Notes under the pieces: generated by a model | Databases searched by the model: none | What the model saw: only the letters and a program-made list of their open reading frames with translations | What the model was told of the DNA's origin: nothing | Source of the DNA: Methylobacterium sp. J-077 | Lineage (GTDB): Bacteria > Pseudomonadota > Alphaproteobacteria > Rhizobiales > Beijerinckiaceae | Reading direction: 5' to 3' | DNA: 64,000 bases | Assembly (NCBI RefSeq): GCF_022829365.1 | Contig: NZ_JAKSYJ010000149.1 | Location: forward strand, 19,298-83,297 | Shown: piece after piece, positions 8,020 through 16,474 of the stretch | Layout: every line of letters starts with the position of its first letter | Numbering within the stretch: position 1 is the stretch's first letter | Program-made: the position numbers and the translations under genes

Positions 8020-8946
8020 CTAGCGGTGCGGGGTGAAGTCGCGCCCCAGGGCGGCGGGTGCGAGCGAACCGCCCTGCCGCCGCCCGAGGGACAGCAGGAC
8101 GAGGGCGACGATCGTCGCAACGTAGGGAAGCGCCGAGAGCGCCTGTCCGGGCAGGCCGATGCTCGCCGCCTGGGCATGGAGCTGCAGCACCGTGGCGCCT
8201 CCGAACAGGATCGCCCCGGCCACCAGCCGCGCCGGCCGCCACGAGGCGAAGACGACGAGCGCCAGGGCGATCCAGCCGCGGCCCGCGGTCATCGCGGGGG
8301 CCCAGAACGGGGTGTAGGCCAGCGACAGGTAGGAGCCGGCGAGCCCGGCACAGGCGCCCCCGAACAGCACGGCCAGGAAGCGCAGCTGGCGCACCGGCAG
8401 GCCGAGGGCGTGGGTGGCGGTGTGGTCGTCGCCGATCGCGCGCAGGATCAGGCCGCCCCGCGTCCGCCACAGGAACCACGAGACGGCGCAGGTCAGGGCC
8501 AGGCCCGCGTACACGAAGGCGTCCTGGCCGAACAGGAGCCGGCCGATCCCGGGCAGGTCGCTCAGGACGGGGATCTCGAGATGCGGTGCGGGATCCCGCT
8601 TCAGGCCGACATACGGGGCGCCGACGAGCCCCGACAGGCCGAGCCCGAGAATCGTGAGCGCGAGACCGGATGCGACCTGGTTGGCCGCGAGCCCGACGGT
8701 TAGCAGCCCGAACAGGGCCGCCAGCCCCAATCCGGCGCCGGCGCCGGCCAGGGCGCCCAGGAGGGTCGAGCCGGTCTCGATAGCGGCGGCGAAGCCGACG
8801 GCCGCCCCGCAGATCATCATGCCCTCGACGCCGAGGTTGAGCACGCCCGCACGCTCGACCACCAGCTCGCCGATCGCGGCGATGATCAGCGGGGTCGCCG
8901 CCGTCAGCACCGTCACCAGGATCATCTGGACCATGTCGAGGGTCAT
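8020..8946 (-). CDS. ABC transporter permease 2 (YufQ/RbsC-like), nucleoside type
   Basis: Integral-membrane subunit of 308 residues with about nine hydrophobic segments. GELVVERAGVLNLGVEGMMICGA is the conserved N-terminal motif of the second permease in BMP-type importers. Its ATG overlaps the stop of the upstream permease by four bases (ATGA), indicating translational coupling. The binding-protein gene follows 27 bp downstream. Confidence 0.92.
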   Translation of the reverse strand: MTLDMVQMILVTVLTAATPLIIAAIGELVVERAGVLNLGVEGMMICGAAVGFAAAIETGSTLLGALAGAGAGLGLAALFGLLTVGLAANQVASGLALTILGLGLSGLVGAPYVGLKRDPAPHLEIPVLSDLPGIGRLLFGQDAFVYAGLALTCAVSWFLWRTRGGLILRAIGDDHTATHALGLPVRQLRFLAVLFGGACAGLAGSYLSLAYTPFWAPAMTAGRGWIALALVVFASWRPARLVAGAILFGGATVLQLHAQAASIGLPGQALSALPYVATIVALVLLSLGRRQGGSLAPAALGRDFTPHR

Positions 8947-10019
8947 CGCGCACCTCCCGGGACGAGGCGGACCTTGAAGCGGGTCAGGACGTCCGCCCCC
9001 AGGACGAAGGCGAGCAACAAGCCCTGGAAGGCCCGCGTCAGGTCGAGGGGAAGCCTGAGGTCGATCTGCGCGCCCTCGCCGCCGATCGTGGTGAGCGCGA
9101 TCACGAGGGCGGCGACGAGGATGCCAGGGGGCGAGAGCCGCCCGAGAAAGGCGACGATGATCGCCGTGAAGCCGTAGCCCGGCGAGATCGTCGGCTGGAG
9201 CTGGCCGATCTTGCCGGCGACTTCCGCGATCCCCGCGAGCCCCGCCGCCCCGCCCGAGACGGCGAAGGCGGCGAGCGTCAGGCGGGCCTCGCTGAAGCCG
9301 GCGAACCGGGCGGCGCGGGGGCTCGCCCCGACGACCCGCACCTCGAACCCGAACAGGGTCCGCCCGAGGACGATCGTGGCCAGAACGACGGACGCGAAGG
9401 CGACGAGCACGCCCGCATGCAGGGTTTCCCCCTCCATCAGGTAGGGCAGGCGCGCGGCGGCATCGAAAGGGACGCTCTGTGGGAAATTGTATCCGGCCGG
9501 GTCGCGCAACGGGCCCCGGGCCATGTAGTCGAGGAGTAGTTCCGCGACGTAGACCAGCATCAGGCTGGTCAGGATCTCGGAGACGCCGAGCCGGACCTTC
9601 AGCACAGCCGGGATCATCGCGTAGGCGATGCCGGCGAGCGTTCCGCCGACGAGCATCGCCGGCAGGATCCACAGGATGAAGCCCGCGCTGCCCTGGGTGG
9701 CGAGGGCGACGCAGCCGCCGGCGAGGCCCCCGACCACGAACTGGCCCTCGGCACCGATATTCCACAGGTTCGCCCGGTAGCAGAAGGCCAGACCCGTCGC
9801 GATCAGGGCGAGCGGCGCGGCCTTCAGGGCGATCTCCTGCAGGGACCACAGCTCGGACAGCGGCGCGATGAAGTAGGCCGCAAAAGCCGCCGTCGGCGAG
9901 ACGCCGAGCAGGGCGACGGCCACGCCGCCGAGCAGCACGGCGGCGAGGAAGGACAGGGCCGGCGCGAGGATGGCGGCGAGCGGCGAGCGGCCGGCGCGCG
10001 GCACGAGGTCAAGGCGCAT
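8943..10019 (-). CDS. ABC transporter permease 1 (YufP-like), nucleoside type
   Basis: Membrane subunit of 358 residues. WNIGAEGQFVVGGLAGG and SEILTSLMLVYVAELLLDYM are typical of the first permease of BMP/nucleoside ABC importers. It starts 15 bp after the ATPase stop and overlaps the second permease by four bases. It is the counterpart of the partial permease at 1-631, whose aligned segment is clearly homologous. Confidence 0.92.
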   Translation of the reverse strand: MRLDLVPRAGRSPLAAILAPALSFLAAVLLGGVAVALLGVSPTAAFAAYFIAPLSELWSLQEIALKAAPLALIATGLAFCYRANLWNIGAEGQFVVGGLAGGCVALATQGSAGFILWILPAMLVGGTLAGIAYAMIPAVLKVRLGVSEILTSLMLVYVAELLLDYMARGPLRDPAGYNFPQSVPFDAAARLPYLMEGETLHAGVLVAFASVVLATIVLGRTLFGFEVRVVGASPRAARFAGFSEARLTLAAFAVSGGAAGLAGIAEVAGKIGQLQPTISPGYGFTAIIVAFLGRLSPPGILVAALVIALTTIGGEGAQIDLRLPLDLTRAFQGLLLAFVLGADVLTRFKVRLVPGGAR

Positions 10020-10034
10020 GGTTACGTCGCGTGG

Positions 10035-11633
10035 TTACGTTGCATGGGCCGCGCCTTCGCGGATGCGGCCGGGCGGGACGACCGGGTGGCCGCCCATCAG
10101 CAGGCCCACCGCCTCGCGGGAGGTCTCGGCGCGCGGCACGGCCCGCGACAGGGTGCCGGCCTGGAGGACCGCGATGGAGCCGGCGATCGCGAACAGTTCG
10201 TCGAGGTCCTGACTGATCACCAGGATGGCGCTCCCGCGCGCGGCGAGGTCGATCAGCGCTTGGCGGATGCGCGCGGCTGCCGCCGCGTCGACGCCCCAGG
10301 TCGGCTGATCGACCACGAGCACCCCGGGCTCGGCCAGGATCTCGCGTCCGACGACGAACTTCTGCAGGTTGCCCCCCGACAGGGTGCCGGCGGCCGGGTC
10401 CGGGCCGGTCTTGCGAACATCGAACGCCTCGATCACCCGGGCCGCCAGCGCCCGAGCCGCGGCCCGGCGTACGAGCCCGAAGCGCGTGAGCGAGGCGGTC
10501 GCGTATCGGGAGAGCACGGCGTTCTCCGAAAGGCTCAGGCCGGGCGCCGCGGCGTGGCCGTTGCGCTCCTCGGGCACGAAAGCGGCTCCGAGACGCCGCC
10601 GCGCGTTGATGTCGAGGCGGCCGGCGGGTGTCCCGTCGATGCAGACGGCGCCGTCCTCCGGCGCGCGGGCCTCCCCCGAGAGCGCCGCGAACAGTTCCGA
10701 CTGGCCGTTGCCCGCGATCCCTGCGATGCCGAAGATCTCGCCGCCCCGGACGCCGAGCGAGATGTCGCGCAGGCCAGTGGCGTGCAGGCCGGGGGCGGGC
10801 AGCGACAGCCGGTCGAGGCGCAGGCGCTCCGGTCCCGCCAGCGGCGACCGTGCGGGGGCCGCCGCGCGTGTCAGCGCGCGGACCTCCTCGCCGACCATCA
10901 TGGCGGCGAGGGAGCCGGCGCTCTCCGTCCGCGGATCGCAGGCGCCGACGACCCGGCCGCCGCGCAGGATCGTGGCGCGGGCGCAGAGGCGGCGCACCTC
11001 GTCGAGCCGGTGCGAGATGTAGAGCAGCGCCCGGCCCTCGTCCCGCAGGCGCTCCAGCACGGCGAACAGGTTCTCCGCTTCGCCGGGCGTGAGCACCGAC
11101 GTCGGCTCGTCGAGGATCACGAGCTTCGGGTCCTGGAGCAGGCAGCGCACGATCTCGATGCGCTGACGCTCCCCCGCCGACAGCGACCAGACCGGGCGAT
11201 CCAGGTCGAGGTGCAGGCCATAGGTCCGGCCGAGGGCCGCGATCCGGTCAGCGAGCGCCCTGCGGCCGAGGCCCTTGCCCATCACGAGGGCGATGTTCTC
11301 GGCGACCGTCAGGTTCTCGCACAGTGAAAAGTGCTGGAACACCATGCCGATGCCGAGCCGGCGGGCCGCCTCCGGGCTGGCGAGCCTCACCGTCTCGCCG
11401 CGATGCGTGACGACGCCCTCCGTCGGCTCCAGGAGGCCGTAGAGGATCTTCATCAGCGTGGATTTGCCGGCCCCGTTCTCGCCGAGCAGGGCATGGATCT
11501 CGCCGGCCCGGATCTCGAGATCGATGCGGTCGTTGGCGATGAAGGCGCCGAAGCGCTTCACGATGCCGTAGGCGCCGAACAGCGGCCTCGGATCGCCCGA
11601 GGCGGGCGTCGGCTCAGTCGCCGCGATCGTCAT
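10035..11633 (-). CDS. ABC transporter ATP-binding protein with two ATPase domains
   Basis: Cytoplasmic energy subunit of 532 residues with tandem nucleotide-binding domains, as in sugar and nucleoside importers (RbsA/YufO type). The first domain has Walker A GENGAGKSTLMK, signature LSAGERQRIEI and Walker B LVILDEPTSVL. The second domain has a degenerate Walker A region (GIAGNGQSELFAAL), signature TLSGGNLQKFVVGREI and DQPTWGVD. This asymmetry is normal in the family. It lies between the Tsx-like channel gene (30 bp upstream) and permease 1 (15 bp downstream). Confidence 0.93.
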   Translation of the reverse strand: MTIAATEPTPASGDPRPLFGAYGIVKRFGAFIANDRIDLEIRAGEIHALLGENGAGKSTLMKILYGLLEPTEGVVTHRGETVRLASPEAARRLGIGMVFQHFSLCENLTVAENIALVMGKGLGRRALADRIAALGRTYGLHLDLDRPVWSLSAGERQRIEIVRCLLQDPKLVILDEPTSVLTPGEAENLFAVLERLRDEGRALLYISHRLDEVRRLCARATILRGGRVVGACDPRTESAGSLAAMMVGEEVRALTRAAAPARSPLAGPERLRLDRLSLPAPGLHATGLRDISLGVRGGEIFGIAGIAGNGQSELFAALSGEARAPEDGAVCIDGTPAGRLDINARRRLGAAFVPEERNGHAAAPGLSLSENAVLSRYATASLTRFGLVRRAAARALAARVIEAFDVRKTGPDPAAGTLSGGNLQKFVVGREILAEPGVLVVDQPTWGVDAAAAARIRQALIDLAARGSAILVISQDLDELFAIAGSIAVLQAGTLSRAVPRAETSREAVGLLMGGHPVVPPGRIREGAAHAT

Positions 11634-11663
11634 CCAGCCCCTCCGCGATGCCGAGACAGCGCC

Positions 11664-12671
11664 TCAGAAGACGTGGAAGGCGAACCCCGCCAGGAAGCTC
11701 TTCTCCTCGGTCCCCTTGAAGGTCGTGGTCTCCACGTTGCCGAATTTGTTCAGCCAGTACTGGAAGCCGATGAAGACATCGACCTTGTTCGGCTGGTCGT
11801 AGATCAGCTTGCCGAGATCGAGCACGAGGTTCGTGCGCGAGAGGAATTCGAGGCCGCGCGGCGGGTTGTACTGGAAGTCCGCGACGTTGCGCACGCCGCG
11901 TCCCTTCGGCAACACGATGTTGTTGAACCCGGTCAGGCTGAGCGGCAGCCCGGTGAACGTCAGCGGGAAGTTGTAGACGAGCTCGAATTCCGGAACGGCG
12001 TCGAAGCTCTGGTCGCGATCCGGCTGGAGGTTGAAACCGTTGCGGTTCCATTCCTTGTAGACGTGCGTGCTGAGATTGAGGAATCCCGCCGGCACGTCGA
12101 AGGAGAAGTTCAGGCCGCCGACGATATCGCGCTTCTTCGAGCCGAACGCATCGTTCTGCGAATTGGCGTCGAAGCCGAAGGCGAGCGACACGTCCTTGAC
12201 GAGTCCGGGAATCGTGAACGCCTTGGTGCCGGTAAGCGCGTTCAGGCTGAGGGTGCCGCGGTACAGGCCGTAGGCTTCGGTATTGCCGTAATCGGAGAAG
12301 GCCGGCGAGCCGACGCTGCCCGGCGGGTTGGTGGTGCCCGCCGGGAACTGCGAGCCCGACTTCAGGATGTCGAGGGAGAAGAAGTTGGTGCCGTAGGCCC
12401 AGGCATCGGCATGCGCGATGTTGAGGATCTGCTTGGGCGCCTCCCGGGAGACGAAGCTGCCGTCCGCCCGCTGGATCTGGACGCCGGGCGAGACCGTCGG
12501 GAACTGGTAGCGATAGCTGACCTGCGTGTCGGCAAAGAGGAAGAACGGCACATCGGCCACGGCCGCCGCTTCGGGCGCCTTATCCTTCTTCCCGGCTTCA
12601 AGGTCTGCCGCATGCGCGGCCCCGATCATCAAGGCTGGCACTAAAGCCGCCGCGAGTCCGCGCCTGAACAT
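11664..12671 (-). CDS. Outer-membrane beta-barrel protein, Tsx-like
   Basis: A 335-residue protein with a Sec signal (MFRRGLAAALVPALMIGAAHA) and alternating aromatic strands typical of a barrel, ending in FHVF with the terminal Phe used for outer-membrane insertion. Motifs such as FFSLDIL, FGFDANSQND and VDVFIGFQYWLNKFG fit the Tsx/OmpK nucleoside-channel family, though I rate this on pattern only. As first gene of an operon with a nucleoside-type ABC importer, a nucleoside-diffusion role is well supported by context. Start ATG 12671 opens the signal peptide. Confidence 0.7.
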   Translation of the reverse strand: MFRRGLAAALVPALMIGAAHAADLEAGKKDKAPEAAAVADVPFFLFADTQVSYRYQFPTVSPGVQIQRADGSFVSREAPKQILNIAHADAWAYGTNFFSLDILKSGSQFPAGTTNPPGSVGSPAFSDYGNTEAYGLYRGTLSLNALTGTKAFTIPGLVKDVSLAFGFDANSQNDAFGSKKRDIVGGLNFSFDVPAGFLNLSTHVYKEWNRNGFNLQPDRDQSFDAVPEFELVYNFPLTFTGLPLSLTGFNNIVLPKGRGVRNVADFQYNPPRGLEFLSRTNLVLDLGKLIYDQPNKVDVFIGFQYWLNKFGNVETTTFKGTEEKSFLAGFAFHVF

Positions 12672-13071
12672 CGTCTCGGTCCCCCGGCTTCGCAAAGCAT
12701 CGGGAGAGCGGCCGCAACCGATATGCCAACGCTCGGGCTCAGCGTGCCGCCGGCCGCACGCGTCATAAAAATGCAACAGGCGCCGGACTGGCGGACGCGA
12801 TCCGCCCGAGGGCACGGCGGGCCTCGGTGATCGTCCGCCGGGCGGTCGTACGGTCCTCGCTGCCAGGATCGGCCAAGCAACGAAGCGGCCTTGTTCCGCA
12901 TGCGCTGCCATTCTGCACGGTCCCTGACTAGGGCGCCGATACGGCGTCAGGGCGATGGCGATCCGCGCGTGGTGGGCTTGACCTGGTGTACGCGCATGCA
13001 TTTCCCGTCCGCACACAGCATCATTCCCCCGGGACGCCGATGATTCGGGCGCTCCCCCGAGGGCACGCTCC
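12672..13071. other. Divergent intergenic region with GCATGC sites
   Basis: About 400 bp between the channel/ABC importer operon (minus) and the cysteine hydrolase (plus). No gene is supported. It must hold both promoters. It contains GCATGC at 12898-12903 and 12994-12999, the same hexamer that is repeated upstream of the NCS2 permease at 16475 and occurs upstream of guanine deaminase at 13905. Confidence 0.45.
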
Positions 13072-13767
13072 ATGACCACGGCCACGGTGACCCGCTGCCT
13101 CGCAGCCGAGCCCTCGCCGCTCGCGTTCGAGCCTGCGGGCACGGCGCTGGTGATCATCGACATGCAGCGCGACTTCCTCCAGCCTGGGGGCTTCGGGGCG
13201 AGCCTCGGTAACGACGTCTCGCTCCTGGCCAAAGCGGTCCCGCCGGCGCGGGCGGTGCTCGCGGCAGCCCGCCGCGCCGGGCTACTGGTGGTGCACACGC
13301 GCGAAGGCCACCGGCCGGACCTGTCGGATGCCCCGCCGGCCAAGCTCGCCCGCGGCCGGCCGTCCGCCCGCATCGGCGATCCGGGCCCGATGGGCCGGAT
13401 CCTGATCCGCGGCGAGGCCGGCCATGACATCATCCCGGACCTGCGGCCCGAACCCGGCGAGCCGATCATCGACAAACCCGGCAAGGGCGCCTTCTACGCC
13501 ACCGACCTCGCCGGCATCCTGAGCGCCCGGCGCATCGACACCCTCCTCGTCTGCGGCGTGACCACCGAGGTCTGCGTCCACACCACCGTGCGCGAGGCCA
13601 ACGATCGCGGCTACCGCTGCGCCGTCGTCGCGGACGCCTGCGGCTCGTATATCCCGGACTTCCACACCGCTGGGCTGGCGATGATCAAGGCGCAGGGCGG
13701 GATCTTCGGCTGGGTCGCCGAGTCCGCCGCCGTCATCGCCGCCCTCGACGGATCGGCACCGCCATGA
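13072..13767 (+). CDS. Cysteine hydrolase, isochorismatase superfamily (biuret/triuret-amidohydrolase-like)
   Basis: A 231-residue alpha/beta hydrolase of the superfamily that includes biuret and triuret hydrolases, RutB and nicotinamidase. The catalytic triad is visible: D30 (VIIDMQRDF), K135 ([10 protein letters not shown]) and C168 ([13 protein letters not shown]). Start ATG 13072. It sits between a nucleoside importer and guanine deaminase, 4 kb from an AtzF-type allophanate hydrolase. Biuret hydrolase makes allophanate, so a biuret or other ureide amide substrate is a reasonable inference, but the family is functionally broad. Confidence 0.8.
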   Translation: MTTATVTRCLAAEPSPLAFEPAGTALVIIDMQRDFLQPGGFGASLGNDVSLLAKAVPPARAVLAAARRAGLLVVHTREGHRPDLSDAPPAKLARGRPSARIGDPGPMGRILIRGEAGHDIIPDLRPEPGEPIIDKPGKGAFYATDLAGILSARRIDTLLVCGVTTEVCVHTTVREANDRGYRCAVVADACGSYIPDFHTAGLAMIKAQGGIFGWVAESAAVIAALDGSAPP

Positions 13768-13772
13768 GCCTC

Positions 13773-13808
13773 CGTCCCGGCAGGCATATTGCTACGCCTG
13801 CCGGGACG
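13773..13808. terminator. Strong stem-loop after cysteine hydrolase
   Basis: A 13-bp perfect stem (CGTCCCGGCAGGC / GCCTGCCGGGACG) with a 10-base loop begins five bases after the hydrolase stop. No T-tract follows. Likely an intrinsic-type terminator separating this gene from guanine deaminase. Confidence 0.65.
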
Positions 13809-13943
13809 ATGCGCGGCGTTCGGATCGCGTGGGCTCGCTGATCGAGGGCTCAAGCGCAGGACAGGACGCTCGTGGCCCGGTCGATCGCGACTTTCGTCCG
13901 GTTCGCATGCGCCGGGACCGGCGGCGCACGTGGAGGAAGCGCG

Positions 13944-15284
13944 ATGAAAGCGATCCGCGGGCAGGCCGTCAGCCTGCGGGGCAACCCGTTCCTGAGCGAG
14001 GACTGCCTCGAACACGTCGCCGATGCGCTCATCCTCATGGAGGACGGGCGCATCACGGCCTTCGGCCCCTATGCGCAGCTCGCGGGCATGCTCCCCGCCG
14101 GCGTCGAGGTCGTGACGTACGAGAACGCCCTGATCCTGCCGGGACTGATCGACACCCACGTCCATTACCCGCAGTTGCAGATGATCGCCTCCTACGGTGA
14201 GCAACTGCTCGCCTGGCTCGACAAGTACACCTTTCCGGCCGAGCTTCAGTTCGCCGACGCGGCGCATGCGGAAGCGGTCGCCAAGCTGTTCTTCCGCGAG
14301 ATCCTGGCCGCTGGCACCACCACGGCGGTGGTGTATTGCACGGTGCATCCCAGCTCGGTCTAGGCGTTCTTCGCCGAGTCAGAGCGCTTCAAGACGCGCA
14401 TGATCGCCGGCAAGGTGCTGATGGACCGCAACGCCCCGGCGGCGCTCCTGGATACGGCCCAGCGCGGCTACGACGAGAGCATTGCGCTGATCACGCGCTG
14501 GCACGGACGCGGTCGGCAGCATTACTGCGTCACGCCGCGCTTCGCACCGAGTTGCACCGAGGCGCAGCTTGATGCGGCCGGCGCACTCCTGCGGGAACAC
14601 GACGACCTCTTCCTTCAGACGCATCTCTGCGAGAACACCAACGAGATCGCCTGGGTCAGAGAGCTGTTTCCTGAGCGGAAGAGCTACCTCGACGTCTACG
14701 CCCATGCCGGCCTCGTCGGTCCGCGCTCGGTCCTCGGCCACGCGATCCACGTGAGCGAGGCCGATTTCTGCACCTGCCATTCCAGCGGGGCGGCGCTCGC
14801 CCATTGCCCGACCTCGAACGGCTTCCTGGGCAGCGGCCTGTTCCGGCTGTTCGACGCCCTCGATCCGAAGCGCCCCGTGCGGGTCGGGCTCGGCACCGAT
14901 GTCGGCGCGGGCACCACTCTCTCTCTGCTCAAGACGCTGGGGGAAGCCTACAAGGTCGCGGCCCTGCGGGGCACCAAGCTCGATGCGGTCCGGGCGTTCT
15001 GGCTTGCCACCCTGGGCGGCGCCGAAGCCCTCCGCCTCGACGACCGGATCGGGCGGATCGCGCCAGGCCATGACGCCGACCTCTGCGTGCTCGACCTCGC
15101 GGCCACACCGCTTCTCGGCTTCCGCACCGGCACCTGCGGCGGCATCGAGGAACTCCTGTTCGTGCTGATGACGCTGGGGGACCACCGCACGGTCCGCGCC
15201 ACCTGGGTGGCGGGGGAATGCGTCTACGACAATCGTCGCCCGGGCGACCCTCTGCGCTATCCCGCGCCGGACGCCATGGCCTGA
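13944..15284 (+). pseudogene. guaD: Guanine deaminase interrupted by an in-frame TAG
   Basis: Deaminates guanine to xanthine. The frame starts at ATG 13944 after GGAGGA, and the metal-binding TIM-barrel motifs are all present: LPGLIDTHVHYPQ, HLCENTNEI, HAIHVSE and GLGTDVGAGTTLSLL. At 14361-14363 a TAG splits it into 139 and about 306 codons, with no frameshift: the sequence reads VHPSSV-stop-AFFAESERFKTR, while relatives have an uninterrupted HP.SV(E/D)AFF stretch. One base change (for example GAG to TAG) explains it. Restart at ATG 14400 would lack the HxH metal site. It is a pseudogene, a recent nonsense allele or a base-call error. Everything else looks intact, so the change is recent. Confidence 0.9.
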
Positions 15285-15365
15285 ACGGGCGACCGCGCTC
15301 CGTCCGTCAGTATTCATCTTGGCGCGGCGCTTGCTTCAGCTTGGCTGTCGCTCATAGGGAAGATC

Positions 15366-15608
15366 ATGCGCCGGCTGTATCTCGTGCTCGCCCTTCTCGT
15401 CGCCCTTCCGGGTGCGGCGCTTGCGCAAAGCTACACCGCGCCCGCGCCGACCGACGTGCCGTCCTCCGGCACCCGGGAGCTGAACAAGGCCGATCGCAAG
15501 ACCGCCTGCACGCAGGAGGCGGACCGGCGCAACATGCGCGGCCTGCCGCGCCAGCAATACCGCGCCGCCTGTCGCGGCCGTGCGATACCGAGGCGGCTCA
15601 ACTCCTGA
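15366..15608 (+). CDS. Small secreted protein, AQSYTAPAP type with Cys pair
   Basis: An 80-residue protein with Sec signal MRRLYLVLALLVALPGAALA and mature N-terminus QSYTAPAPTDVPSSG, the motif of the other small secreted proteins here. Unlike them it ends in a basic segment with two cysteines (KTACTQEADRRNMRGLPRQQ, then YRAACRG), which resembles the PsiF-repeat pattern, so a disulfide is possible. It follows guanine deaminase by 82 bp. Function unknown. Confidence 0.72.
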   Translation: MRRLYLVLALLVALPGAALAQSYTAPAPTDVPSSGTRELNKADRKTACTQEADRRNMRGLPRQQYRAACRGRAIPRRLNS

Positions 15609-15653
15609 GGAATTGGATTCCCAAGCTGCTGCAGCCGGGTCCTCCCGACCGTA

Positions 15654-16313
15654 TCAGGCGGCCCGCGTCGCGGTGAGACCGATGAACGTGTCTTCCACCA
15701 GGCTGACATGGTTCAGCATGGCCGCATGCGCAGCCGCGGCATCGCCTGACACGATTGCCTGCATGATGCGCTCGTGCTCGGCCTGCGAGCGCGGCAGGCG
15801 TCCGGGACTGCGGAACTGGGCGCGACGATAGGGGTCGAGGCGCCGGCGCAGGCCGACGGCCATATCCGCCAGGATGCCGTTGTGGCTGCCCGCGTAGATC
15901 AGGGCGTGGAAGGTCAGGTTCGCCTCGATGAACCCGGCGACATCGTCGCTCTCGACGAGCGCGCCCATGCGCTCGTGCTGGTTCTGGAGGCGCCTGCGTT
16001 CGATCGGCGTCATGCTCATCGCCGACAGCCGGGCGCAGGTCGCCTCCAGCTCGCCCATGGCGACGAACATGACCTCGAGTTGCGCGGGCGTGATCTCGGC
16101 GACGACGGCGCTCCGTCGCGGTCTCAGTTCGACCAGACCCGTGGCGGCCAGGGAGCGAATCGCCTCCCGGACCGGCGTCCGCGAGACCGCGTATTGCTCC
16201 GCCAGTCCATGCTCGTCGAGACGTGTACCCGGTGCGAGCACGCCGGAGAGGATCGCATCGCCGATCTCCGCGGCCAGCTTGTCCGTCTGCGTCTGCTTGT
16301 TCGAAGACGTCAT
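15654..16313 (-). CDS. GntR-family regulator, FCD subfamily
   Basis: A 219-residue repressor-type regulator. The N-terminal winged helix has GTRLDEHGLAEQYAVSRTPVREAIRSL, the GntR recognition helix. The C-terminal helical FCD domain has the metal-binding pattern around ANLTFHALIYAGSHN and EHERIM. Start ATG 16313. It is divergent from the NCS2 permease and shares with it an intergenic region carrying a TTGTGC-N6-GCACAA dyad and phased GCATGC repeats. I infer that it controls nucleobase uptake and possibly the whole purine island; the effector is unknown. Confidence 0.9.
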   Translation of the reverse strand: MTSSNKQTQTDKLAAEIGDAILSGVLAPGTRLDEHGLAEQYAVSRTPVREAIRSLAATGLVELRPRRSAVVAEITPAQLEVMFVAMGELEATCARLSAMSMTPIERRRLQNQHERMGALVESDDVAGFIEANLTFHALIYAGSHNGILADMAVGLRRRLDPYRRAQFRSPGRLPRSQAEHERIMQAIVSGDAAAAHAAMLNHVSLVEDTFIGLTATRAA

Positions 16314-16374
16314 CTCACGGTCTCGTTCACGTCGCGGATGATCATCGATCCGGCACCTGCCCAACGCAAGCACG

Positions 16375-16460
16375 GCATGCATTCGTGATTTGTGCAATGC
16401 CGCACAACATTTTGGCATGCGGAAATCAAAAACTGCATGCAAAATCGCGAGGTCGCATGC
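16375..16460. repeat. Four GCATGC repeats at 40/20/20-bp spacing
   Basis: GCATGC occurs at 16375, 16415, 16435 and 16455, exactly 40, 20 and 20 bases apart, which is close to whole helical turns. The last one overlaps the region just before the NCS2 start. Each hexamer is itself a palindrome. Such phasing suggests cooperative binding by a regulator, plausibly the adjacent GntR protein. Confidence 0.5.
16388..16407. promoter_or_regulatory. Operator-like dyad TTGTGC-N6-GCACAA
   Basis: Perfect 6-bp arms at 16390-16395 and 16402-16407 in the divergent GntR/permease intergenic region. This size and symmetry fit an FCD-GntR dimer site. The form ATTTGTGC-N5-CGCAC recurs at 2603-2620. Confidence 0.5.
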
Positions 16461-16474
16461 CGTTGGAGATGACC

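Noticed and set aside
14361..14363. Stop-codon recoding (pyrrolysine or suppressor) in guaD
   Set aside because: No pyl genes or suppressor tRNA are seen, and Methylobacterium is not known to use pyrrolysine; a plain nonsense change is simpler.
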